This document shows, piece after piece, positions 8,571 to 17,758 of a stretch of DNA of 64,000 nt. Origin of the DNA: Rhodothermales bacterium. Its GTDB lineage: Bacteria > Bacteroidota > Rhodothermia > Rhodothermales > UBA10348. The stretch's first letter is position 1. The number at the start of each line of letters is the position of its first letter. Below the pieces are notes generated by a model, which was given only the letters and a program-made list of their open reading frames with translations, was not told where the DNA came from and did no database searches. A program made the translations under genes and the position numbers. The stretch spans positions 1,137,806 to 1,201,805 of the forward strand of contig JAEPNP010000001.1 in NCBI GenBank assembly GCA_017643395.1. The letters run 5' to 3'.

Positions 8571-9305
8571 ATGACCCGCAGTGCCTATCGCCTGACGCGA
8601 CCGCAGAAGCTGTATGTGGTATGCGCCGGCATATTCCTCACGGCACTGGTCGTTGCGGAGGCTACCGCTTCCAAGCTTTTCACGGTAGTCACCCTGCCAT
8701 TCAGCCTGAACATTCTGGGTCAGGAGTTCAATGAAGTGGTGATGACAGCAGGCGTGATCGCATTCCCGATCACGTTCATCATCACCGACCTGCTGAACGA
8801 GTACTTCGGCAAGCCCGGCATCAAGTTCGTCACCTACCTCGGCATGGTGATGATCATGTTCGAGTTTGCGATCATCCAGGTCGCGATGGCGGTGCCCACA
8901 GCCTCCATTTCGCCGGTGCCGGGCGAGGCCTTCGACACCGTCTTCGGAGCTTCGGGCCGCATCATTATCGGTAGCCTGATCGCCTACCTGATCGGCCAGC
9001 TGGTGGACATCTCGCTATTCCACTGGCTCCGCAACCTGACCGAGGGCCGCCACCTCTGGCTTCGCGCTACAGGCTCCACGTTCGGATCTCAGTTCATCGA
9101 CACGTTCGTGGTGCTGTTCGTGGCGTTTTACGGCGAGATGACCCTGCAGACGATTATCGCCGTCACGCTGTTCAACTACATCTACAAGTTCCTGGTCGCC
9201 ATCGTGATTACTCCGGTGATCTACGGTGCCCACTGGGTGATGGACCGCTATCTGGGCGATGAACTGTCCGACGAGTTAACCGGAGCAGCCGCCGCGGCCG
9301 GCTGA
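8571..9305 (+). CDS. yhhQ: Queuosine precursor transporter (YhhQ/VUT family)
   Basis: Inner-membrane protein of 244 residues with about six transmembrane helices. Family signatures are VAEATASKLF at the end of helix 1, GVIAFPITFIITDLLNEYFGK in the second third, FDTVFGASGRIIIGSLIAYLIGQ in the middle, and STFGSQFIDTFVVLFVAF near the C-terminus. Known members import preQ0/preQ1 for queuosine tRNA modification. In many bacteria this gene is controlled by a preQ1 riboswitch; here it follows a MarR gene by 1 nt, leaving no room for one, which points to protein-based control. Its 3' end overlaps the end of the convergent histidine kinase by 58 nt. Confidence 0.93.
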   Translation: MTRSAYRLTRPQKLYVVCAGIFLTALVVAEATASKLFTVVTLPFSLNILGQEFNEVVMTAGVIAFPITFIITDLLNEYFGKPGIKFVTYLGMVMIMFEFAIIQVAMAVPTASISPVPGEAFDTVFGASGRIIIGSLIAYLIGQLVDISLFHWLRNLTEGRHLWLRATGSTFGSQFIDTFVVLFVAFYGEMTLQTIIAVTLFNYIYKFLVAIVITPVIYGAHWVMDRYLGDELSDELTGAAAAAG

Positions 9306-10390
9306 CCGGAACCCGGCCCGGTGCGCGGGGTGGCGGCCGGAAGCGAAAATCCGAACGTGGATCCCTTGCCTTCCTGGCTCTCGACCTGCAAGGCGCGGCT
9401 GTGCGCTCCCAGGATATGCTTCACGATGGCAAGGCCGAGACCGGTGCCGCCCTGGGAACGACTCCGACTCTTGTCCACCCGGAAAAACCGTTCGGTGATG
9501 CGTGGCAACAAGGCTTCCGGAATGCCGATGCCGTTGTCGATGACTGAAATCCCGACTTCACCCCCGGGGAGGAGACGTGCCCAGAGCTCCACCCGACCTC
9601 CTTCGTGGTTGTACTTGATGGCATTTTCGACCAGGTTGACCACCACCTGACGAATGTGCTCCTGATCACCAATGACGGGTGGCAGGTCAAGCTGGAATGC
9701 CGGGATGAGCACAACATTACGTCGAGCGGCAATCGGCTCCAGGCTCTCAAGCGTCTCCGAGAGCATCTGTCGCAGATTGAACGGAGCCGGCTGCATTTTG
9801 AGTTCACCCTGCTCGATGCGGGCAATCTCTCCCAGGTCGCGGGCCAGGTTCTCCAGGCGGTCCGCATTGCGCAGAATCTTGCGCACGAAGTTCCGGTTCA
9901 CCTTGTGGTCTTCGAGCGCCCCGCCCTCGAGGGTCTCTGCGAACCCCCTGATCGCGAAGATCGGGGTTTTCAGTTCGTGTGAGACGTTGCCGATGAACTC
10001 TCTGCGATAGTCTTCCATGCGTCGCAAGTCACTCATCTCGCGCTCCAGCACCTGGCCCGTGCGATAGACCTGCCAGACGAGATCGTTCATTTCGTCGCCC
10101 TGCGGCAGGTGCGCCGCGGACAGATTCTCGAACTGATGTCGCCTGATCTGGCGGAGGATGGTCGTAGCGAGCCGCAGGCGTCGCGCGAGAATGCGCGTGC
10201 ACGCCAGAAACACGCCCAGGAACGTGAGCCCGGGCACGGCGAGAAGGCCGAGTACACTCCAGGCACCCGTCAGGGCCTGGACCACAAGGGTTGCGGCAAG
10301 AGCGGTCCCGGCACCAAGAGACGCAATCTTGCTTGCGATGCGGGTGTGCCGGAGTACGGGCCGGTCAGGCCCGGAATCTGTATCCGACAC
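9248..10390 (-). CDS. PhoR-like sensor histidine kinase
   Basis: A 380-residue membrane kinase. Two transmembrane helices lie at about residues 22-40 and 44-65 with almost no periplasmic loop. A short linker leads to the HisKA domain (FIGNVSHELKTPIFAIRGF, phospho-acceptor H138) and the HATPase domain (N box NLVENAIKYN, G1 DNGIGIP, G2 GGTGLGLAIVKHI). The DHp sequence resembles PhoR, but no PAS domain is visible. The start chosen is GTG at 10390, inside the last codons of the response-regulator gene (26-nt overlap), because more upstream frames lie deep within that gene. The Ala/Pro-rich tail overlaps the end of yhhQ. The signal sensed is unknown; phosphate is only a possibility. Confidence 0.9.
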   Translation of the reverse strand: MSDTDSGPDRPVLRHTRIASKIASLGAGTALAATLVVQALTGAWSVLGLLAVPGLTFLGVFLACTRILARRLRLATTILRQIRRHQFENLSAAHLPQGDEMNDLVWQVYRTGQVLEREMSDLRRMEDYRREFIGNVSHELKTPIFAIRGFAETLEGGALEDHKVNRNFVRKILRNADRLENLARDLGEIARIEQGELKMQPAPFNLRQMLSETLESLEPIAARRNVVLIPAFQLDLPPVIGDQEHIRQVVVNLVENAIKYNHEGGRVELWARLLPGGEVGISVIDNGIGIPEALLPRITERFFRVDKSRSRSQGGTGLGLAIVKHILGAHSRALQVESQEGKGSTFGFSLPAATPRTGPGSGQPAAAAAPVNSSDSSSPR

Positions 10391-11054
10391 CCTTGATGGT
10401 CTCAATGAGCTCTTCGCCAACCTTCTCCCTGATCTTTCTGACGTGGACGTCCACCGTGCGATCCACAACGTACACATCGCGTCCCCAGACCTCGTCGAGC
10501 AGCTGTTGTCGCGAGAAGACCCGTCCGGGGCTGGAGGCAAAGTGCCGCAGTAGCTCAAATTCCTTGCGAGGGAGATGAAGCGGCTCGCTTTGCCCGCTGA
10601 CCTCCACCACGTACCGCGTGCGGTCAATCGTGATGCCGTGCACCTGTATGACATCCGGCGCCTCCTCCAGCCTGCGGGATCCACGGAGCGTGGCCCGCAC
10701 CTGGCTCATGAGGACCGGGATGGAAATCGGTTTCGTGAGGTAGATGTCGGCACCTACATCCAGTCCGGCTACCTGATCCTCTTCTCCATCCCGAGCCGTC
10801 AACATGACGATCGGGACCGACTTCAACACGGGATGGCCTCTGAGTCTCCGGCATGTTTCGAGCCCGTCCATACGTGGCATCATGACGTCGAGCACGATCA
10901 GGTCAGGCGGCTCCGCCTCCGCGAGTCGAAGGGCTTCGGCCCCATCCCTCGCTTCACCCACGACAAACCCCTCCGACTCGAGATTGTATCGAATCAGTTC
11001 GAGGATATCATCCTCGTCGTCGACGACGAGGACCCGTGGTGGTGCGTCGGGCAT
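10365..11054 (-). CDS. OmpR/PhoB-family response regulator
   Basis: A 229-residue two-domain regulator. The receiver has the acidic pocket D12-D13, the phospho-acceptor D56 in LIVLDVMMPRMDG, the conserved Thr in IVMLTARDGEED and the Lys in YLTKPISI. The winged-helix effector ends with LDEVWGRDVYVVDRTVDVHVRKIREKVG and IETIKGVGYRF, typical of PhoB/PhoP. It is the partner of the overlapping downstream kinase. The layout (regulator first, PhoR-like kinase second) matches phoBR operons, yet no phosphate transport genes are nearby in the window, so the regulon is left open. It is divergent from the Gfo/Idh/MocA operon across 122 nt. Confidence 0.94.
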   Translation of the reverse strand: MPDAPPRVLVVDDEDDILELIRYNLESEGFVVGEARDGAEALRLAEAEPPDLIVLDVMMPRMDGLETCRRLRGHPVLKSVPIVMLTARDGEEDQVAGLDVGADIYLTKPISIPVLMSQVRATLRGSRRLEEAPDVIQVHGITIDRTRYVVEVSGQSEPLHLPRKEFELLRHFASSPGRVFSRQQLLDEVWGRDVYVVDRTVDVHVRKIREKVGEELIETIKGVGYRFRA

Positions 11055-11176
11055 GAAATCAGGGGGCCACTGGCGGCAATAGCAAAGCTAGGGCGCGGCA
11101 ATTACCGTAGTATTACCACCTTCGATTCAACTCTTTCCATGCTCGCGGCAGATGCCACGGGCAAGCAGTACGCTCT

Positions 11177-12343
11177 ATGCCTCTGAACAGAAAACTGCGC
11201 TACGGGATGGTCGGTGGCGGCCCAGGCGCCTTCATCGGCGCGGTGCACCGCATGGCGGCCGCTCTGGACGGCGAGATGGAGCTCGTTGCCGGGGCCTTTT
11301 CGTCCAACCCCGAGAAGTCGCAGGCTCAGGGCAAGGCTCTTCACCTGGATCCGTCCCGGGTCTACGGGACCTTCGCCGAGATGGCGAAGCAGGAAGCGGC
11401 TCGTGATGACGGCATCGACTTTGTCTCCATCGTGACACCAAACCACGTGCACTTCCCGGCGGCGAAAGCATTCATAGAAGCCGGCATTCATGTGGTCTGT
11501 GACAAGCCCATGACGAACACGCTCGAGGACGCGGAGGAACTCTGCCGACTGGTGGCGAAGCATCGTGTCGTGTTTGCCCTGACCCACAACTACACCGGCT
11601 ACCCGATGGTCAAGCAGGCCAGGGCGATGGTTGCCGATGGCTCGCTGGGCACGCTGCGCAAAGTGGTCGTCGAGTATCCGCAAGGGTGGCTCTCCGAGCT
11701 CATCGAAGCCGAAGGGCAAAAGCAGGCCGCCTGGCGCACGGACCCGACGCGAGCGGGTGTTTCTTCCGCCATGGGCGACATAGGCTCGCACGCCGAGAAC
11801 CTGGCGCGCTACATCACAGGCCTGGACATGGCCGAGATGCATGCGGATCTCGGCACGGTGGTCGAGGGCAGGCTGCTTGAGGACGACGGCAACGTGCTGG
11901 TACACTATGACCAGGGCGTGCGGGGCATTCTTTACGCGTCGCAGATCTCCGTGGGCGAAGAAAACAACCTGCGCATTCGGGTCTACGGATCGAAGGCTTC
12001 GCTGGAATGGAAGCAGGAGCACCCCAACTGGCTCCATGTGCGCTATCAGGACCGTCCCGAAGAAGTCTTCAAGCGCGGCAATCCGTACCTGAGCGAAAGT
12101 GCCGCACACGCTACCCGCATCCCCTCGGGCCATCCGGAAGCGTTTCTGGAAGCATTCGCCAACATCTACCGGAACGCCGGTCGCACGATCGCGGCCCGCA
12201 TAGCCGGTGAAGAACCAAACCCGCTGGACCTGGACTTCCCGACCGTGCAGGACGGGGCCCGCGGCGTGCATTTCATCCACACGGCCGTGAAGAGCAGTCG
12301 CGAGCGCGCCTGGGTCGACGCGTCCTACAGTCCTCCCGCCTGA
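11177..12343 (+). CDS. Gfo/Idh/MocA-family NAD(P)-dependent oxidoreductase
   Basis: A 388-residue cytoplasmic dehydrogenase. The Rossmann nucleotide-binding site is [15 protein letters not shown] near residue 8; the family signatures [14 protein letters not shown] and [11 protein letters not shown] (the catalytic EKP-type lysine) follow. The C-terminal alpha/beta domain includes [17 protein letters not shown], whose His is the usual substrate-binding residue. Substrates in this family are sugars, inositols and sugar acids, so oxidation of a polyol or sugar is expected but not identified. Its stop overlaps the start of the isomerase gene (TGATG), and the Rieske-GltS gene follows 2 nt after that, indicating one pathway. 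Confidence 0.92.
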   Translation: MPLNRKLRYGMVGGGPGAFIGAVHRMAAALDGEMELVAGAFSSNPEKSQAQGKALHLDPSRVYGTFAEMAKQEAARDDGIDFVSIVTPNHVHFPAAKAFIEAGIHVVCDKPMTNTLEDAEELCRLVAKHRVVFALTHNYTGYPMVKQARAMVADGSLGTLRKVVVEYPQGWLSELIEAEGQKQAAWRTDPTRAGVSSAMGDIGSHAENLARYITGLDMAEMHADLGTVVEGRLLEDDGNVLVHYDQGVRGILYASQISVGEENNLRIRVYGSKASLEWKQEHPNWLHVRYQDRPEEVFKRGNPYLSESAAHATRIPSGHPEAFLEAFANIYRNAGRTIAARIAGEEPNPLDLDFPTVQDGARGVHFIHTAVKSSRERAWVDASYSPPA

Positions 12344-13344
12344 TGGCCCGTCCTGTCACTCTGTTCACCGGCCAATGGGCCGATCTACCGCTGGAAACGC
12401 TGGCCGCCAAGGCCTCCCAATTCGGTTACGACGGGCTGGAGTTGGCCTGTTGGGGCGATCACTTCGATGTCCAGCGTGCCCTGCAGGACGAGGCCTACTG
12501 CAGAGGCCGACATGAGCTGCTGGCTGATCACGGCCTGAAAGTGTGGGCCGTTTCAAATCACCTGGTCGGGCAGGCCGTCTGTGATCTCATCGACGAACGG
12601 CACCAAAGCATCCTGCCGCCCGACGTCTGGGGGGACGGGGATCCGGAGTCCGTTCGGCAGCGCGCGGCAAAGCGCATGCAGGACACGGCCCGAGCAGCCG
12701 CCAGATTGGGAGTCGGCGTGGTAAACGGCTTTACCGGCTCCAGCATCTGGCATCTGCTCTATTCGTTCCCCCCGGTCACCCCGGCCATGATTGAAGAGGG
12801 CTTCGCCGATTTCGCGAGGCGCTGGAATCCAATCCTGGATGTCTTCGACGAGGTGGGCGTGCGCTTCGGGCTCGAAGTCCACCCCACGGAGATTGCCTTC
12901 GACATCGGCAGCGCGGAGCGCGCGCTGGCCGCACTCGACCACCGGGAGGCGTTCGGTTTCAACTACGATCCCAGTCACTTCGGCTATCAGGGCGTGGACT
13001 ATGTGGGTTTCATCCACCGGTTCGCTGACCGGATTTACCACGCGCACATGAAAGACGTGTGGTGGAGCCCGAACCACGCCGAGGTCGGTGTCTTCGGGGG
13101 CCACACGGATTTTGGAGACCGCAGGCGATTCTGGGATTTCCGATCGCTGGGACGAGGCTCGATCGACTTTGAAGAGGTGATTCGGGCACTCAACCGGGCC
13201 GGCTACGACGGCCCGCTCTCGGTGGAATGGGAGGACTCGGGCATGGACCGGGAGCACGGTGCCGCAGAGGCTTGCGACTTTGTGCGCGCCGTCGACTTCC
13301 CGGCATCAGAGATCGCGTTCGACGCAGCCTTCGCCGAGGAGTAG
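12343..13344 (+). CDS. Sugar phosphate isomerase/epimerase (xylose-isomerase-like TIM barrel)
   Basis: A 333-residue AP-endonuclease-2-like TIM barrel. Metal and catalytic residues sit in [12 protein letters not shown] (Glu), [13 protein letters not shown] (Asp, His), [10 protein letters not shown] (His, Lys, Asp) and [13 protein letters not shown] (Glu) at successive strand ends. Such enzymes isomerise or epimerise sugars, keto-inositols or dehydro-sugars and are very often paired with Gfo/Idh/MocA dehydrogenases, as here, where the two genes overlap by one base. The product of the dehydrogenase is therefore the likely substrate. The insert around [17 protein letters not shown] is common in the longer members. 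Exact reaction not determinable. Confidence 0.9.
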   Translation: MARPVTLFTGQWADLPLETLAAKASQFGYDGLELACWGDHFDVQRALQDEAYCRGRHELLADHGLKVWAVSNHLVGQAVCDLIDERHQSILPPDVWGDGDPESVRQRAAKRMQDTARAAARLGVGVVNGFTGSSIWHLLYSFPPVTPAMIEEGFADFARRWNPILDVFDEVGVRFGLEVHPTEIAFDIGSAERALAALDHREAFGFNYDPSHFGYQGVDYVGFIHRFADRIYHAHMKDVWWSPNHAEVGVFGGHTDFGDRRRFWDFRSLGRGSIDFEEVIRALNRAGYDGPLSVEWEDSGMDREHGAAEACDFVRAVDFPASEIAFDAAFAEE

Positions 13345-13346
13345 CC

Positions 13347-14969
13347 ATGGAAGCTCCAAGACGGACCGAGGTTGCGCGCTTTTCTGAACTGGAAGACCGA
13401 CAGCCCGCCTATGCATTGGTTGCAGGAGTGGATCTGGTCGTGACCCGCTTTGACGATGAGGTCTCCGTGTTGTACGGGCGCTGTCTGCATCGGGGGGCCT
13501 TGCTCTCTGACGGATACGTGGACGGCGACAACCTCATCTGTGGGCTGCACAACTGGGACTACCGGTTGGCGACGGGTGTGTCGGAGTACAACAACGAAGA
13601 GGCTCTGCGGCGATTCTCGACAGTGATCGAGAACGATGTGGTCTACGTAGACGAAGCCGAAATTGAGGCGTGGCGGGTTGACCATCCCCAGCCTTTCGAC
13701 AGGGATGCGTATCTGGGTCTCTATCAGGATCCCCACGGCGCGCCGGAGGAACCGTTCAATCGTCACATTCAGACGCTGGCGCGGGACGGGCTGTCGAAAA
13801 CTGGCCACCACGGACCGGTCTCGGCGATGGGTGTGCCGCTTACCGAGCTGCCCCGCTGGTCCGACATCCAGATCCTGACCGGGCAGTTGGCCCGTCGGCC
13901 CCTGTTGGACCATGCGGACGTCGGCACGGAAACCGTTATTGGGCCTGGTGCCGCAAAACCGTTGCGGCTGGGCATTCCGCTGTTCGTCTCGGACATGAGT
14001 TTCGGCGCGCTTAGCGAGGAGGCCAAAGTGGCGCTGTCCCGCGGCGCTGAGCTTGCCGGCACGGGTATCTGTTCGGGCGAGGGAGGCATGCTGCCGGAGG
14101 AGCAGGCGGCAAACAATCGCTACTTCTACGAACTCGCCTCCGGGAAATTCGGCTGGGACCTCGCCAAGGTCGCCCGATGCCAGGCCTTCCATTTCAAGGG
14201 CGGGCAGGGCGCCAAAACCGGTACGGGCGGCCACCTTCCAGGTGAGAAGGTCGTGGGCAAGATCGCGGAGGTGCGCGGCCTCGACCCCGGCCAGCCGGCG
14301 GTAAGTCCGGCCGTGTTTCCTGATCTGGAGACCGTGGAGGACTTCAAGTCGGTTGCGGCCGACGTACGGCGGGTCTCGGGCGGAATCCCGGTAGGCTTCA
14401 AGTTGTCCGCGCAGCACATTGAGGATGACATCGACTTTGCCCTGGAGGCCGGGGCGGACTATATCATCCTGGACGGCCGCGGTGGTGGCACGGGGGCCGC
14501 GCCCGAGGTGTTCAAGCAAAACATCTCGGTCCCGACGATTCCGGCCCTGGCCCGGGCACGCCGTCATCTGGACGTGCGAGGGGCCGACCAGGTGTCCCTG
14601 ATCATCACCGGGGGTCTGCGAACCGAGGCCGACTTTGTGAAGGCGCTCGCGCTGGGGGCGGACGCGGTGGCAATCTCCAACGCGGCGCTCCAGGCGATAG
14701 GCTGCCTCGGTATGCGAGCCTGTCACACGAACAACTGCCCGGTAGGCATCGCGACGCAAAAGGATCATCTCAGGCAGCGGCTCGAGGTCGTGAAGTCAGC
14801 CCATCGTCTGAAGAACTGGTTCGACGCGACGGTTTCGCTCATGCAGGTACTGGCCCGCGCCTGCGGTCATGACCATCTGGGCAAATTCACCGGGGCCGAT
14901 CTGTCCACGTGGAGTCGGGACATGGCTGCCCTTTCCGGAGTGCGCTTTGCCGGCGTAGGAAAGGCGTAG
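13347..14969 (+). CDS. Rieske [2Fe-2S] domain fused to FMN-binding glutamate-synthase-like domain
   Basis: A 540-residue protein from ATG 13347 (2 nt after the isomerase stop). Residues 1-105 form a Rieske ferredoxin-like domain with all four ligands: C46-x-H48, then 16 residues, C65-x2-H68. Residues ~130-540 are the GltB-type synthase barrel: FVSDMSFGALSEEAKVALS, GEGGMLPEEQ, FHFKGGQGAKTG, the FMN loop ILDGRGGGTGAAP, and the 3Fe-4S motif C453-x5-C459-x4-C464 in a CHTNNCPVGIATQ context. No glutaminase domain is present, so ammonia or another amine donor would be needed, as in GlxD/MgsC-like subunits. The Rieske cluster could feed electrons to the 3Fe-4S/FMN centre. Reaction unknown. Confidence 0.88.
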   Translation: MEAPRRTEVARFSELEDRQPAYALVAGVDLVVTRFDDEVSVLYGRCLHRGALLSDGYVDGDNLICGLHNWDYRLATGVSEYNNEEALRRFSTVIENDVVYVDEAEIEAWRVDHPQPFDRDAYLGLYQDPHGAPEEPFNRHIQTLARDGLSKTGHHGPVSAMGVPLTELPRWSDIQILTGQLARRPLLDHADVGTETVIGPGAAKPLRLGIPLFVSDMSFGALSEEAKVALSRGAELAGTGICSGEGGMLPEEQAANNRYFYELASGKFGWDLAKVARCQAFHFKGGQGAKTGTGGHLPGEKVVGKIAEVRGLDPGQPAVSPAVFPDLETVEDFKSVAADVRRVSGGIPVGFKLSAQHIEDDIDFALEAGADYIILDGRGGGTGAAPEVFKQNISVPTIPALARARRHLDVRGADQVSLIITGGLRTEADFVKALALGADAVAISNAALQAIGCLGMRACHTNNCPVGIATQKDHLRQRLEVVKSAHRLKNWFDATVSLMQVLARACGHDHLGKFTGADLSTWSRDMAALSGVRFAGVGKA

Positions 14970-14981
14970 GAGCGCTCCCGG

Positions 14982-16109
14982 TCACCGCAATGTGACCTGG
15001 GTGCCGTCGGGCAGCCGGATCGTCGCTTCCAGAAACGCTTCCGAAGACGGTTCGACCGGTGGCGCGATATCGATGCGGTGGAGCGCTTCGCGCAAGACGT
15101 CCGGATTCGGGTGCCCCAGACGCAACGCCTGCAGTTCTCCTGCAGGAGGAGCATCGGCCCCAGGGTGGCGGGAGTCACCCCAGTCGATCAGGAACGGAAC
15201 GCTGCCACCCATGCGGTCGGCGAAAATGTCGGTCATGGACCAAACGAGCTCACTGCCGTCGGGCCGCTGACGGCGCCCTGTTTGTGTCTCGCCCAGCGGC
15301 ACTACGCTGCCATGGGCGTCTTCGACGAGTTGGTCTGATGCCACGCACCACGAGGCGATGCCCGGGCGGTGCCAGCGGTCCGTTAGCCGCCCACGCTGCG
15401 GCGCGGCCAGATCCGGATCAGGCGCGATCACCTCGAAATAACAGGTGTCACCCAGGCTGAGCAACGCATTGTGGGTGCCGAACGCCGGGTGACGTCCGCC
15501 CACCCTCGGTTTGCACCCGAGGAGCTCTGCGACGCGCGACGATCCTGACTTCAGGTTCGGGGCAAAGAATATCAGGTGGTCGACCCGAAGCACTGTCAGG
15601 GCATGAAGGTGGTGATCCGCCTCCTGAACTCCCGCCGACACGCCAAAGCCGCCGTACAGCGCCCGGGCCCGCAGCCAGAGCCGGATGGCCGCACGCACTT
15701 GTCCGCAAGCCGCCTGAATGATCGCCCCGGCCCGCAATGCGTTTGCGTGGTCGGGCGATCCTGGGTCGTGGTCGTCGTACAGCTGCAGCGCCTCTTCCGA
15801 AGGCGTTCTCGCAGCGTCCGGATTCTCGTCCGCGAGCGCCTGCGCATGGTGCCGAAGGGCATGCGCGACCGCGGTTGGTTGACCGTGTCGACGGGCTTCG
15901 CGAACGGCCTCCTCCGCCAGCCTCAACCGCTCGCGACTCCGGCCTTCGTCTTCAGCCAGATGCGCTTGCCGTGTGATGACTGCGGAAAGCAGTGGAGAAT
16001 CGTCGCGGCGCCCCAACGTCTCCGCCTGTTTCAGGAGCTCCCCGGCAAGCGGGGTATTCCCCTCCCTCCTGGCCGCCCATGCGGCTTCCATCAGTTCCCT
16101 GATTTTCAT
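14982..16109 (-). CDS. TPR-like repeat region fused to glyoxalase-like (VOC, Glyoxalase_3) domain
   Basis: A 375-residue cytoplasmic protein. Residues ~1-165 are all-helical with tetratricopeptide-like pairs (AAWAARREGNTPLAGELLKQAE, RLRLAEEAVREARRHG, EEALQLYDDHDPGSPDHANAL). Residues ~174-375 resemble the Glyoxalase_3 branch of the VOC superfamily: LRVDHLIFFAPNL, then GGRHPAFGTHNALLSLGDTCYFEVIAPDP and WSMTDIFADRMGG. The ATG at 16109 was chosen because it overlaps the OsmC stop (ATGA) and starts directly on the first helix. The pairing with OsmC suggests detoxification of reactive carbonyl or peroxide species, but no catalytic activity is proven, and the TPR half may recruit a partner. Confidence 0.8.
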   Translation of the reverse strand: MKIRELMEAAWAARREGNTPLAGELLKQAETLGRRDDSPLLSAVITRQAHLAEDEGRSRERLRLAEEAVREARRHGQPTAVAHALRHHAQALADENPDAARTPSEEALQLYDDHDPGSPDHANALRAGAIIQAACGQVRAAIRLWLRARALYGGFGVSAGVQEADHHLHALTVLRVDHLIFFAPNLKSGSSRVAELLGCKPRVGGRHPAFGTHNALLSLGDTCYFEVIAPDPDLAAPQRGRLTDRWHRPGIASWCVASDQLVEDAHGSVVPLGETQTGRRQRPDGSELVWSMTDIFADRMGGSVPFLIDWGDSRHPGADAPPAGELQALRLGHPNPDVLREALHRIDIAPPVEPSSEAFLEATIRLPDGTQVTLR

Positions 16110-16561
16110 CGCGGCGTCAGTCGAATCTCCGAACGAACGGACCTGGCCAGGAAGCACGCCGCATGACTACGATGGTGGAGGTCGTCTATTTCGCGCGAGG
16201 AAGGCTGCGTGCCTTCGAACCGAACGAGCGGTCGCAGCTCCACGCGACTCATCCACATCCCCTCGGGGCCATTCTCCATGGTGCCACGGGCGTCATCGGT
16301 GTAGCTCTCGACCGTCCAGCCGTCCCGAGCCGCAAAGGAGAGAAAGAAGAGCATGTGGCAGCTTGCCAGAGAGGCCACGAATGCCTCTTCGGGATCGACG
16401 GCCGCCGGATCCGACATGGGGAATGGCACGATGTGCGGAGAGGCAGACGCGGGCACCGTTTGTCCGCCATCAAAGCGCCAGGTGTGTGCCCGGCTGTACC
16501 GGTTATCCGCGAATGATTCCCCCTTGCGTTCCCAGTGTACTTCGGCCCCGTATGTGGCCAT
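16106..16561 (-). CDS. OsmC-family peroxiredoxin-like protein
   Basis: A 151-residue OsmC/Ohr-fold protein. The first reactive cysteine is in EAFVASLASCHMLFFLSFAARDGW and the second in HHRSHAACFLARSV, the two-cysteine arrangement used for reduction of organic hydroperoxides. The N-terminal YGAEVHWERKGESF and DPAAVDPEEAF are typical. ATG 16561 fits the family N-terminus; a longer frame to 16651 runs into the tRNA-proximal intergenic region without resembling protein. Translation is coupled to the downstream TPR-glyoxalase gene through an ATGA overlap. The tRNA-Pro gene lies divergently 92 nt upstream. Confidence 0.92.
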   Translation of the reverse strand: MATYGAEVHWERKGESFADNRYSRAHTWRFDGGQTVPASASPHIVPFPMSDPAAVDPEEAFVASLASCHMLFFLSFAARDGWTVESYTDDARGTMENGPEGMWMSRVELRPLVRFEGTQPSSREIDDLHHRSHAACFLARSVRSEIRLTPR

Positions 16562-16653
16562 GTCAATTCCCGTCTGCTTCACTTGGGCTGTGTTACGGAC
16601 GATAATACCTTTGGAACTTATGTGGCTACTTCCCGCGTTGGAGGGCGCCATTT

Positions 16654-16727
<74 letters not shown>

Positions 16728-16747
16728 CACCTGAGACTCGGTCTCGC

Positions 16748-16783
16748 AAAAAACGCCGACGGATGTGATCCGCCGGCGTTTTT
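16748..16783. terminator. Bidirectional rho-independent terminator
   Basis: A-tract 16748-16753, then stem CGCCG-a-CGGAT, loop GTG, stem ATCCG-c-CGGCG, then T-tract 16779-16783. It lies between the plus-strand tRNA-Pro and the end of the minus-strand phosphoesterase gene, and works for both because A and T tracts flank the stem. Confidence 0.88.
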
Positions 16784-16794
16784 CAGTTTCCTGC

Positions 16795-17697
16795 CTATCG
16801 CATGGAGAATGTTTGCTCAGGCCGGAGTCTGAATATGGTCAACTCGGGTCGGGTGAACAGCCTCACAGGGAGGTTGCTGAACCCGATGCCGCGGTTCACA
16901 TACAGGTTGTTGCCTTCGGGGGTCTGCTCCTCTGATGCCCATCCGTCTGCAACCACCTCTTCCTTTCCGACAATGTCCAGCCAGCTGGTGGACTTCAACA
17001 TCGGCAGGCGTATCTGCCCCCCGTGCGTGTGGCCGGCCAGGGCCAGTGGCGCTGTACCCGCGGGCACGTCTTCAAATGCCTCGGCATTGTGCATCAATAC
17101 GATGCGTGGAGCTCCCTCGGGCACCTGCTCCAGGGCCGTGGCCGGGTGCGCATGATGCGCCCACACTGAGCCGATGCCGACCACATACAGCGGGGACGAG
17201 TCCTCAATGGCCACCCGGGCCGCCTGATTCTTGAGCACCTGGATACCCTCTTGCTCAAGGACCTGCTCCAGGTAGCCGGCCAGATCCGGGCGTGCGTCAC
17301 TCTTCTCCTTCATCAGCGAGTAGTCATGATTGCCGAGAACCGCGAACGTCTGCACTCCGGCCTCCGGCAGCGGCTTCACCAGCTCGACGGCCTCGAGTAT
17401 CCTGCTGGAGTCGGGCCGATACATGAAGTCTCCGGCGATGAGCGCGACCTCCACGTCGCGGTCGATGATCTCTCGGACCGCCTTGCTCACCATGCCCTTG
17501 TTGTCCAGCCACATGCCTACCTGGAAATCAGCGAGCAGGGCCACCTCCTGACCTTCCCAGTCCTGCGTCAGGCCGGGTAACGGCGCATCGAACTCATTAA
17601 CGTCCAACAGATAGCGCGGCTCGATGATACCTGCCCACACAACGAGCAGGACGGCCAGGGCCGCGACAGCCTGGCCGGTAGTCCTGAATACAGACAT
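16795..17697 (-). CDS. Membrane-anchored metallophosphoesterase (YaeI-like)
   Basis: A 300-residue calcineurin-like phosphoesterase. An N-terminal transmembrane helix ([18 protein letters not shown]) anchors the catalytic domain outside the cytoplasm. The metal motifs are [39 protein letters not shown] and [13 protein letters not shown]. The first motif has Gln where most family members have His (D-x-H), a substitution worth noting. ATG 17697 is preceded by GGAG at a suitable distance and places the hydrophobic helix at the start. Related proteins act on lipid A or phospholipid precursors, but the substrate here is unknown. It ends at the bidirectional terminator shared with tRNA-Pro. Confidence 0.9.
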   Translation of the reverse strand: MSVFRTTGQAVAALAVLLVVWAGIIEPRYLLDVNEFDAPLPGLTQDWEGQEVALLADFQVGMWLDNKGMVSKAVREIIDRDVEVALIAGDFMYRPDSSRILEAVELVKPLPEAGVQTFAVLGNHDYSLMKEKSDARPDLAGYLEQVLEQEGIQVLKNQAARVAIEDSSPLYVVGIGSVWAHHAHPATALEQVPEGAPRIVLMHNAEAFEDVPAGTAPLALAGHTHGGQIRLPMLKSTSWLDIVGKEEVVADGWASEEQTPEGNNLYVNRGIGFSNLPVRLFTRPELTIFRLRPEQTFSMR

Positions 17698-17758
17698 ACC
17701 AAATCTCCGAATACTTGAACCTTGTGGGCTCCTCCCGTGCGCTGATCTATAGCGCCCT

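Noticed and set aside
8571-8600. preQ1 riboswitch before yhhQ
   Set aside because: Only 1 nt separates the MarR stop from the transporter start, and the MarR leader is a palindrome rather than a riboswitch fold.
13203-14768. 521-residue minus-strand frame opposite the Rieske-GltS gene
   Set aside because: No recognisable motifs, and the plus frame has all iron-sulfur ligands.
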